The position numbers and the translations under genes were made by a program. Shown here in pieces: positions 1 to 5,000 of a stretch of 6,202 nucleotides of DNA. Position 1 is the stretch's first letter; every line of letters starts with the position of its first letter. The notes beneath the pieces were generated by a model. It worked only from the letters and a program-made list of their open reading frames with translations, had not been told where the DNA came from and did no database searches. The stretch spans positions 1 through 6,202 of the forward strand of contig CAMLKQ010000135.1 of assembly GCA_946480585.1 (NCBI GenBank). The letters are read 5' to 3'. The stretch is from an uncultured Kangiella sp. (GTDB lineage: Bacteria > Pseudomonadota > Gammaproteobacteria > Enterobacterales > DSM-103792).

Positions 1-212
1 GGATGTGGGTCAATTACTGGTACCCGGTCCGGCAGGTGATCGCGTTCAAGCGCGAGGTGTACCGGCAGGCGCTCGCCGAATTGCTGCCGTTTGCCGCGCA
101 GCTGGCGCGGGGCGGTCCGGCACCGGCCGGAGGCCGTCAGGACGGTGGTCGGCCAGACGGCTCACGTCAGGACGGGCAGCGCCACGGCCATCGGCGCCGG
201 CGTAATCGCTGA
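1..212 (+). CDS. rppH: RNA pyrophosphohydrolase RppH (NudH), C-terminal part only
   Basis: RppH is a cytosolic Nudix hydrolase that removes pyrophosphate from the 5' triphosphate end of mRNAs and so triggers 5'-end-dependent decay by RNase E. Only the last 70 or so codons are here; the Nudix box lies upstream of the window. The first two bases finish a codon, and the frame then reads [21 protein letters not shown], which closely matches the C-terminal signature of E. coli RppH as I remember it ([21 protein letters not shown]). After the conserved helix comes a tail of about 35 residues rich in Gly, Arg, Asp and Gln, with repeated R-Q-D-G / R-P-D-G units and a final H-R-R-R-R-N-R. E. coli RppH also ends in basic residues but has a different, less repetitive tail. 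The TGA stop lies 18 bases before a strong terminator. Identity is confident from the motif; the function of the tail is unknown. Confidence 0.9.
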   Translation, partial: MWVNYWYPVRQVIAFKREVYRQALAELLPFAAQLARGGPAPAGGRQDGGRPDGSRQDGQRHGHRRRRNR

Positions 213-230
213 GCGAGCCCGACTCGTCTG

Positions 231-268
231 CAATAAAAAACGCGACCATCGGGTCGCGTTTTTTATTG
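231..268. terminator. Bidirectional intrinsic terminator between rppH and the coiled-coil gene
   Basis: Bases 231-247 and 252-268 are perfect inverted complements (17 bp) around a 4-base ATCG loop. The GC core (CGCGACC / GGTCGCG) is flanked by six A on the left and six T on the right, so each strand gives a GC stem followed by a U-tract. It lies between two convergent stops, the rppH TGA at 210-212 and the minus-strand stop at 281-283, and can end both transcripts. Confidence 0.93.
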
Positions 269-280
269 CGTCGTCGACAC

Positions 281-1240
281 TCAGCCGAATTTCTTGCGCA
301 GCATGTCATACAGCCGCACGGTGGCGGCCAGTTCTTCGCCACTCAACCGATCTTGCGTTTGCAGCTGGTTCATCAGTTGCTCGACCTGTTCTTCGATGGT
401 TAGCGGCTTGGCCGGCTCTGCCGGTGCTGCTGCGGGTGCCGGTGACGGTGCGGCTTGCGGCGCACCCCACTGCAGATTCTTGAAGCTGTCCTGCAGTTCT
501 TGCTGGCGGCGCCGATGGGCTTCTTCGGCATCGTATTCGCGCTGCCTTTCCAGCCGCAGCTGTTCGGCTTCATCGGCGGCGCGTTTGGCTTCGAGGCGCT
601 TTTTCTCCTCGAACACTTTCATCCGCTGTTCCTGCACCAGCTTGGTCTGCTCGGCAATCTTGGCAGCTTCAGCGGTGGCAATGGCTTCCTGCGCTTTCAG
701 CTTTTCGACTTCCTGTTGTTCTTTTTTCAGCGCCAGCTCTTGTTTGGCCATGGCGTTGAATTCGTCGATGCGCTGGACCAGGGCGTGGTACATGGCTTTG
801 ATCCTCGCTTGCACGGCAGTCAGGCCGTATTTCTGGTTGAACTCGTGGGCTTCGGCCAGGAAGCGCAATTCCTTGATCAGACTTTCGATGAAGGCGGGCC
901 GGAAGCGCTGTTCCTTGTCGAGCCGCGCCAAGGCGTCGTGATACTGGCGGTGGGCGTTTTGATACCACTCGGCCTGACCGAGATCGTCCGGCGGCAGGTG
1001 GTATTGGCTCAGCACGGCGGTGACTTCTTCCCAGCTGAAATCCTCGGCGCCGCAACGTTGTTGCAGATCGGCGATCGACGCTTTCAGGGAATCCTGTTGC
1101 TTGTAGGTGGTTTTGAAGGTTTGCCAGGCGTTGCCCGGATCGTCCTTGACCAGATTTTTCAGGTAGCCGAGATGGCCACGCCATTCGTTCAGGCGCTGCT
1201 TGAGATCGGGCTTTTTGTCGTTGTTGTCGTCGGCGGCCAT
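281..1240 (-). CDS. Unrecognised cytosolic coiled-coil protein, 319 aa
   Basis: I do not recognise a family. The protein starts with a polar, charged stretch (residues 1-13), followed by a helical N-terminal half (about 14-150) with several Trp, Tyr and Phe positions that looks like a folded helical domain. A long charged coiled coil follows (about 153-255), dominated by Glu, Lys, Arg, Gln and Ala with few prolines. A Pro/Ala linker (about 259-279) leads to a short C-terminal helical segment (281-319). There is no signal peptide and no membrane segment, so it should be cytosolic; a scaffold or oligomerising role is only a guess. The ATG at 1240 has no clear Shine-Dalgarno sequence. It lies 66 bases downstream of the hydrolase gene on the same strand, but a good extended -10 promoter in that gap suggests it is also transcribed alone. 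The stop faces the two-way terminator. Coding status is well supported by length and by heptad-like composition in this frame only. Confidence 0.85.
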   Translation of the reverse strand: MAADDNNDKKPDLKQRLNEWRGHLGYLKNLVKDDPGNAWQTFKTTYKQQDSLKASIADLQQRCGAEDFSWEEVTAVLSQYHLPPDDLGQAEWYQNAHRQYHDALARLDKEQRFRPAFIESLIKELRFLAEAHEFNQKYGLTAVQARIKAMYHALVQRIDEFNAMAKQELALKKEQQEVEKLKAQEAIATAEAAKIAEQTKLVQEQRMKVFEEKKRLEAKRAADEAEQLRLERQREYDAEEAHRRRQQELQDSFKNLQWGAPQAAPSPAPAAAPAEPAKPLTIEEQVEQLMNQLQTQDRLSGEELAATVRLYDMLRKKFG

Positions 1241-1269
1241 GGGGTGACGTGGCGGAAGGCGGGTCGAAT

Positions 1270-1285
1270 TGGGAAATCAGTCACA
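1270..1285. promoter_or_regulatory. Candidate CRP-family operator (TGGGA-N6-TCACA)
   Basis: The 16 bases read TGGGA-AATCAG-TCACA, matching the known CRP consensus TGTGA-N6-TCACA at 9 of 10 core positions. The site is in the gap upstream of the coiled-coil gene and would overlap the start of transcription from the promoter at 1288-1317, a position that usually means repression. A CRP-type regulator with the matching recognition helix is encoded at 5001-5681. One match of this quality can occur by chance in a window of this size, so it is only a candidate. Confidence 0.35.
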
Positions 1286-1287
1286 GG

Positions 1288-1317
1288 ATTAAAGCAGCCC
1301 AACCCGTTAATCGGCAA
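1288..1317 (-). promoter_or_regulatory. Candidate sigma-70 promoter of the coiled-coil gene (extended -10)
   Basis: On the minus strand the -10 box is TTTAAT (1293-1288, 5 of 6 matches), directly preceded by TGC, giving the extended -10 form TGnTTTAAT. An 18-base spacer separates it from a TTGCCG -35 box (1317-1312, 4 of 6), which overlaps the end of the hydrolase gene. Transcription would start near 1281, leaving a leader of about 40 bases before the ATG at 1240. Confidence 0.5.
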
Positions 1318-2302
1318 GCGCCTGCTGCAACAGCTCGACCACACGGCGTTCCGACCAGCCCTCCAGCGCCCAATTACTGACAAAGCCGCAATGGCCGCCA
1401 AACGGCGAAACTTCCAGCGTCAGCTGTGGTGGCTTGGCGACGGCGAGCCAGTCGTCGACCGGAATGACCGGATCATCGGCCGCGACCAGCACATGGGTCG
1501 GCACCGGCAGCGCCGCCAGCTTGGCTTCGGTCATCGCGTAGCCATGCAGGTAATCGAGCAGGCTCGGATAGTCGGTGTGCTGGGCGACAAAGTGGGCGGT
1601 CAGCTCGGTCAGGCTTGGCAAATGGCGCCAGCGGTCATCAGGAAACTGTTCCGGGTGCACCGCGGCTTTCCGCTGTAACGACTCTTTCCATTTGTGCAGG
1701 AAGTAGCGGCGGTACAGCAGTGGCCCGGTTTCCAGCGCGCGCAAGGTGGCCGGTGGGCTGATCACCGGACACACCGCAACCACTTGTTTCAGCGGTGCTT
1801 GCCGCAGCCGCAGTGACACCCGCATCGCAAAATTGCCGCCGAGCGAAAACCCGGCCAGCGCCAAGGACGACGGCTGCAAGCGACGCACGGCATCGAGCAC
1901 GGCGAGCGCGACTTCTTCGTCGCGGCAGGAGTGAAACAACTCCGGATTCAAGTGATGGCTGTCGCCATGGTCACGCAGATTCAGCCGAAGCACATCGAAT
2001 CCGGCCCGAAAAGCTTCGGTGGCGGTGGCGAGCAGGTAGAGCGATTCGCTTGAGCCTTCCCAGCCGTGAATCAACACCACCAATGGCCGGGCCATAGCCT
2101 CCACCGTGCGCGGATGTTGCGACAACCAGCCCAGCAGCAAGGCATCGCCACCCTGCAGCAAGACGCTGCGGCCGTTGTCACGCAGCACGCGTGAGGCTTG
2201 TTCAATGCGGGCGCGCCGGCTCGGCAAGCGCGAGGCAATGCCTTGCAGGTGCGGATTGCGCAGCAAGCCGGTGGGCTGGAAGGGGTGGGGGAGAATTGTC
2301 AT
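1307..2302 (-). CDS. YheT-like alpha/beta-fold hydrolase, 331 aa
   Basis: This belongs to the YheT/ABHD-like group of alpha/beta hydrolases (COG0429 type), cytosolic or membrane-associated putative esterases whose bacterial substrate is not settled. The family's N-terminal pattern is present as F-x-P...N-P-H-L-Q (residues 8-20; NCHLQT in E. coli YheT). The oxyanion segment is HGWEGS (79-84), the nucleophile elbow is GFSLGGN with Ser153, the acid is Asp276 or Asp277 in AADDPVIP, and the base is His304 in GGHCGF. The triad is therefore complete, and the length is close to E. coli YheT (about 340). The conserved motif begins only 8 residues in, so the ATG at 2302 must be the start or very close to it. 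No Shine-Dalgarno sequence precedes it, and a perfect TATAAT lies 7 bases upstream, which predicts a leaderless mRNA. The gene is divergent from the yigI-like gene. The family is confident; orthology to yheT itself is likely but not certain. Confidence 0.92.
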   Translation of the reverse strand: MTILPHPFQPTGLLRNPHLQGIASRLPSRRARIEQASRVLRDNGRSVLLQGGDALLLGWLSQHPRTVEAMARPLVVLIHGWEGSSESLYLLATATEAFRAGFDVLRLNLRDHGDSHHLNPELFHSCRDEEVALAVLDAVRRLQPSSLALAGFSLGGNFAMRVSLRLRQAPLKQVVAVCPVISPPATLRALETGPLLYRRYFLHKWKESLQRKAAVHPEQFPDDRWRHLPSLTELTAHFVAQHTDYPSLLDYLHGYAMTEAKLAALPVPTHVLVAADDPVIPVDDWLAVAKPPQLTLEVSPFGGHCGFVSNWALEGWSERRVVELLQQALAD

Positions 2303-2309
2303 GAGCGGG

Positions 2310-2339
2310 ATTATACGGAGACTGGCCCGACCGGGTCAT
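2310..2339 (-). promoter_or_regulatory. Promoter of the YheT-like hydrolase, predicted leaderless
   Basis: On the minus strand a perfect TATAAT (2315-2310) lies 18 bases downstream of ATGACC (2339-2334; 4 of 6 matches to TTGACA). Only seven bases (CCCGCTC) separate the -10 box from the ATG at 2302, so transcription would start at about 2303 or on the A of the start codon. There is no room for a ribosome binding site. Confidence 0.6.
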
Positions 2340-2355
2340 GGCGATCCGCTACAAT
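2327..2355 (+). promoter_or_regulatory. Promoter of the yigI-like gene, interleaved with the divergent one
   Basis: TACAAT (2350-2355, 5 of 6 matches) sits 17 bases after a weak CCGACC -35 box (2327-2332, 3 of 6). Transcription would start near 2362, giving a leader of about 28 bases that carries AGGA (2377-2380), nine bases before the ATG at 2390. The -35 box of the opposite promoter (2334-2339) falls inside this spacer, so RNA polymerase could not occupy both at once. Confidence 0.55.
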
Positions 2356-2389
2356 CCCGGCATTCGCATCGTGTTCAGGATAGCCGCTC

Positions 2390-2857
2390 ATGACCGAGCA
2401 ACCGGCAGTGGCGCAACATCTGGCCAATCTGGTCGAGAGTTTTTCCAAGCACATTCCGTTTCACCGTACCGTCGGCCTGCATTTTGATCAGGTTGACAGC
2501 GAGCGCTGTGTGCTCAGCTTTGCCTCGCGCGATGAGCTGATCGGCAATTACGTGCAGAACATTCTGCATGGCGGTGTCATCGCGACCGTGCTCGATGTCG
2601 CCGGCGGCACCATGGCGGCGGTCGGGCTCATTCACAAACACGGCCATGCCGGCGACGAAGAGATCCGCGAGCGGCTGTCGAAACTTGGCACCATCGATTT
2701 GCGCATCGACTATCTGCGGCCGGGCCGTGGCAGTGCCTTTCGTGCCGAAGCGGTGCTGCTGCGTGGCGGCAACAAAGTGGCGGTCGCGCGCATGGAGTTG
2801 TACAACGACAACGAGGAATTGATCGCTGTCGGTACCGGCACCTATCTGGTTGGCTAA
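2390..2857 (+). CDS. yigI: YigI-family acyl-CoA thioesterase (hotdog fold), 155 aa
   Basis: A single-domain hotdog-fold thioesterase expected to hydrolyse medium- to long-chain acyl-CoA thioesters in the cytosol. The length equals that of E. coli YigI (155 aa), and remembered signature segments line up along the protein: HIPFHRTVGL (21-30), GNYVQNILHGGVIATVLDVA (52-71), LRQRL-like IRERLSKLGTIDLRIDYLRP (92-111) and GNKVAVARMEL (127-137). The HGG at 60-62 and Asp69 on the following helix are the usual hotdog thioesterase active-site positions. The start is supported by AGGA nine bases upstream and by a TACAAT promoter. rarD follows after 45 bases, the same gene neighbour as in E. coli, though I see nothing that links the two functions. 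Identification is strong; chain-length preference cannot be read from the sequence. Confidence 0.93.
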   Translation: MTEQPAVAQHLANLVESFSKHIPFHRTVGLHFDQVDSERCVLSFASRDELIGNYVQNILHGGVIATVLDVAGGTMAAVGLIHKHGHAGDEEIRERLSKLGTIDLRIDYLRPGRGSAFRAEAVLLRGGNKVAVARMELYNDNEELIAVGTGTYLVG

Positions 2858-2902
2858 ATCTGGTGGGCCGATCCCGGCTCACTGCTGAGTTGTTGACGCG
2901 TT

Positions 2903-3787
2903 ATGACTGAACATCGCCGCGGCCTGTTGCTGGCCGGCTCGGCCTATCTCATCTGGGGTCTGGTGCCGATTTATTTCAAGGCTGTGGCCAGTGTCTCGGC
3001 GGACGAAATTCTGGCCCACCGCATTGTCTGGTCGATTCCGATCGCGCTGCTGCTCATCTGGTTGCTCAAGCAGCCGTGGCAACTCGGCAGCATCGTCCGG
3101 CAACCGAAATTGCTTGGCACCCTGGTCTTGTCGTCGCTGTTGGTCAGCACCAACTGGTTCATTTACACCTGGGCCATCGTCAACGATCGGGTGCTGGAAA
3201 CCAGCCTCGGTTATTTCATCAATCCGCTGCTGACCATTGCACTCGGTGTGCTGGTGTTGCGCGAGCGGCTCAGCACCGTGCAGAAACTGGCGCTGCTGCT
3301 GGCGGCGGTCGGTGTTGGTTGGCTCATCTATGCGCGCGGCGAGTTGCCGTGGATTGCGCTGGGCCTTGCGCTCAGTTTCGGTTTGTACGGATTGATACGA
3401 AAGCGGACGCCGGTAAACCCAATCAACGGTTTTTTGATCGAAACCGCCGTGCTGGCGCCGGTTGCCTTCGGTTATCTGCTGTGGTTGGAAGCCGGTCAGG
3501 TCGGACAGTTCGGCCATGCCGGCTGGGCATTGTCACTGCTGCTGGTGCTGGGCGGCGTCATCACCGCGGTGCCGCTCAGTTTGTTTGCCGCGGGTGTGCA
3601 GCGTATCCCGTTGACCTCGCTCGGTTTTCTGCAATACCTGTCGCCCAGTCTGGTGTTTCTGCTGGCGGTATTTGTGTATCACGAACCGTTCGACCACAAC
3701 CGCCTCATCAGTTTCGCCTGCATCTGGACAGGGCTTGCGTTGGTGACTGGCCATTCGCTTTGGCAGCGTCGGCAAAGCGCAAACTGA
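2903..3787 (+). CDS. rarD: RarD, EamA-family inner-membrane transporter, 294 aa
   Basis: RarD is a drug/metabolite-transporter superfamily protein with two EamA repeats and about ten membrane helices. It is often labelled chloramphenicol-sensitive protein, but its natural substrate is not established and the label should not be read as a resistance gene. Hallmarks seen here: AYLIWGLVP (14-22), ADEILAHRIVWS (33-44), SLGYFINPLL (101-110), an R-E-R-L turn (120-123), LSFGLYGLIRKR (157-168), LIET (178-181) and the second-repeat segment GFLQYLSPSLVFLLAV (241-256). The length is within two residues of the E. coli protein (296). An in-frame TGA at 2894-2896 leaves the ATG at 2903 as the only sensible start, yet no Shine-Dalgarno sequence precedes it, so it may depend on translation of the gene 45 bases upstream. 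It probably shares a transcript with the yigI-like gene. Confidence 0.95.
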   Translation: MTEHRRGLLLAGSAYLIWGLVPIYFKAVASVSADEILAHRIVWSIPIALLLIWLLKQPWQLGSIVRQPKLLGTLVLSSLLVSTNWFIYTWAIVNDRVLETSLGYFINPLLTIALGVLVLRERLSTVQKLALLLAAVGVGWLIYARGELPWIALGLALSFGLYGLIRKRTPVNPINGFLIETAVLAPVAFGYLLWLEAGQVGQFGHAGWALSLLLVLGGVITAVPLSLFAAGVQRIPLTSLGFLQYLSPSLVFLLAVFVYHEPFDHNRLISFACIWTGLALVTGHSLWQRRQSAN

Positions 3788-3798
3788 CCGTCTACACT
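3769..3798 (+). promoter_or_regulatory. Possible promoter of the HisA-like gene
   Basis: TACACT (3793-3798, 4 of 6 matches) follows TCGGCA (3769-3774, 4 of 6) at an 18-base spacing. It would start a leader of about 27 bases for the ATG at 3832. The -10 lies inside an 11-base palindrome, CTACA-C-TGTAG (3792-3802), which could be an operator or coincidence. The -35 is inside the end of rarD. Confidence 0.35.
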
Positions 3799-3831
3799 GT
3801 AGGCACTGTGCCCTGAACCGGTCTTGCCACC

Positions 3832-4551
3832 ATGTTGCTGATTCCCGGATTGGAGTTGCGCAACGCCCATATCGCCCTGCCGCATCCGAAGCCGGATGAC
3901 GATGAGCCGCTGCTGTATCTGGATGCGATCGACACCATCGGCAAGTTGGTGGCGGCCGGCGCGGAACGCGTGCACTTGATCGATGCGGATGGCGCGCAGG
4001 AAGGTGAACCGGTCAATACCGATATCGTCCAGCGCCTGCACAAAACGTTTCCCAAACTCGCCATCGAAGTGACTGGCGGCGTGCGCAAGATCGAACACGC
4101 TGAACTCTGGCTCGACATCGGCGCCCAGTTTGTCGTGCTGACCTGGAAAGTGCTGCGCAATCCGGAAACCACGGGCGAACTCTGCGCCGAATACCCGGGC
4201 GCCGTGGTAGTGGCGCTGGAAGCGAAAGATGGCATGGTGATGAACGGTGGTGGCCAGCCGATTGCCGCCAGTGAGCTGGCGCGTCGCTACAGCGAAGAAG
4301 GCGTCGCCGCGCTGTTTTATACCGAGCTGCATGCCCCGGGTGAGCGCACCGATCCGCTGCCCGCTGCCGGTCAGTTGGCACAGGCCAGCGAGATCCCGGT
4401 GTTTTGCAACGGCGGCATTCACGATCTTGAGGCGATTGCCCGGTTGAAAAAGGCGCCGGCGTCGGCGCTGGCGGGCGTTGTCGTCGGTCGCGCCTTGCTC
4501 AATGGCCAGTTGGACTTTGCCAGCGCCAAAGCGGCGATGAAAAAACGCTGA
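3832..4551 (+). CDS. HisA-like TIM-barrel protein with altered catalytic residues, 239 aa
   Basis: The whole length follows the HisA/HisF (beta-alpha)8 barrel: LIPGLEL on strand 1 (3-9), RVHLIDADGAQEG (46-58), the first phosphate loop TGGVRK (81-86), VVVALEAKDG (125-134), FYTELHAPGER (162-172), CNGGIHD (192-198) and AGVVVGRALLNG (214-225). HisA isomerises ProFAR to PRFAR in histidine synthesis. Here the strand-1 catalytic Asp (Asp7 in E. coli, IIPALDL) is Glu8, the Asp of the LALDVR / VAIDAKR strand is Glu130, and the TD-x-S-R-D-G-T loop is T-E-L-H-A-P-G-E, so the second catalytic Asp falls on Pro169. The V-G-S/T loop after strand 4 reads V-L-T-W (102-105). No other his gene is nearby. An in-frame TGA at 3814 and no other start codon force the ATG at 3832, which lacks a clear Shine-Dalgarno sequence. 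The fold is confident. I infer a paralogue with a different reaction or a non-catalytic role, not histidine synthesis; an unusual active HisA is the alternative. Confidence 0.85.
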   Translation: MLLIPGLELRNAHIALPHPKPDDDEPLLYLDAIDTIGKLVAAGAERVHLIDADGAQEGEPVNTDIVQRLHKTFPKLAIEVTGGVRKIEHAELWLDIGAQFVVLTWKVLRNPETTGELCAEYPGAVVVALEAKDGMVMNGGGQPIAASELARRYSEEGVAALFYTELHAPGERTDPLPAAGQLAQASEIPVFCNGGIHDLEAIARLKKAPASALAGVVVGRALLNGQLDFASAKAAMKKR

Positions 4552-4613
4552 CCGCCGGCACGCAGGTTCGTGCCAGAATGTTGGCATCGCTACGGACAGA
4601 CTCCGGACAACGC

Positions 4614-4925
4614 ATGATGCTCTCGTCTCCACGCGCGGCCGCACTGGCGGCCCTGTTTTGCATGTCGTCGCTGCAGGCGGCCAATCCACCGGCAAAAGCG
4701 CCGGATCGCAACGCCGCCAACGCCAGCGCGAATGCCGATTATGTCGCGCTCGGCACCAGTGCCTTTGGCCCGAACGGTCATGGCGCCTATGCCTGGTTTG
4801 TCGATGTCAAAAACCAGCAAGTGGTGATGTGCCTGGTGCACAACCCTCAGTCCGATGTCGAGTGCAAACGCTCGCCGCTGCCGGCGCCGATCGCGACGCC
4901 GGTCTCACCGCCGGCAACGCCGTAA
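4614..4925 (+). CDS. Small secreted protein of unknown function, about 103 aa
   Basis: The first residues from the ATG-ATG pair at 4614/4617 form a typical signal peptide: a short n-region with Arg, the hydrophobic core A-A-A-L-A-A-L-F-C-M, and a cleavage site after S-L-Q-A. The mature protein of about 80 residues has a low-complexity Ala/Asn/Pro start, a core reading YVALGTSAFGPNGHGAYAWF then V-D-V-K-N-Q-Q-V-V-M-C, a second Cys in V-E-C-K-R, and a Pro-rich end. The W-F-x-D-x-K-x-x-x-V-x-x-C pattern resembles small periplasmic proteins with a W-x-x-D-x-x-x-G-x-V-x-x-C core, but I cannot name the family. The two mature cysteines could form a disulfide. An upstream in-frame ATG at 4578 would add 12 polar residues before the signal peptide, which makes 4614 or 4617 the better start. 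It is the last gene of the rightward run, ahead of a hairpin. Confidence 0.75.
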   Translation: MMLSSPRAAALAALFCMSSLQAANPPAKAPDRNAANASANADYVALGTSAFGPNGHGAYAWFVDVKNQQVVMCLVHNPQSDVECKRSPLPAPIATPVSPPATP

Positions 4926-4942
4926 TCGGATGCCGAAAATGC

Positions 4943-4967
4943 ACAGGGCTGCCATTGGCAGCCCTGT
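4943..4967. terminator. Hairpin terminator between convergent genes
   Basis: ACAGGGCTGCC (4943-4953) and its exact complement GGCAGCCCTGT (4957-4967) form an 11-bp stem around an ATT loop. On the plus strand the tail is only moderately T-rich (TTGT then GGTTT); on the minus strand the hairpin is followed by GCATTTT. It lies between the stop at 4925 and the minus-strand stop at 5001-5003, so it probably serves both genes. Confidence 0.75.
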
Positions 4968-5000
4968 TGTCCGGTTTGCAACACCAGCGGCGCGGCGCGC

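Noticed and set aside
455..1678. A 407-codon plus-strand open frame across the coiled-coil gene and into the hydrolase gene
   Set aside because: It is antisense to two well-supported genes. Its Phe/Leu-rich protein is what reversing Lys/Glu codons of a coiled coil yields, and no family motif or ribosome site is present.
2903..3787. Reading rarD as a chloramphenicol resistance gene
   Set aside because: The family name comes from sequence annotation; RarD is a chromosomal EamA transporter with no established resistance role, and nothing here suggests a mobile resistance cassette.
3076..3816. A 246-codon plus-strand frame inside rarD
   Set aside because: Out-of-frame shadow of rarD. It has Arg/Ala/Cys-rich composition with no membrane segments, while the rarD frame carries all family signatures.
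4557..4586. Overlapping hairpins GGCACG/CGTGCC (4557-4574) and TGCCA/TGGCA (4571-4586) before the small secreted protein
   Set aside because: The arms are only 5-6 bp and there is no U-tract, leader peptide or conserved aptamer feature. Such short inverted repeats are common in high-GC gaps, so I do not call an attenuator.
3679..4695. A 338-codon minus-strand open frame opposite the HisA-like gene
   Set aside because: It crosses two gene boundaries on the other strand, shows no domain motif, and mirrors the codon bias of the TIM-barrel gene, whose motifs are unmistakable.
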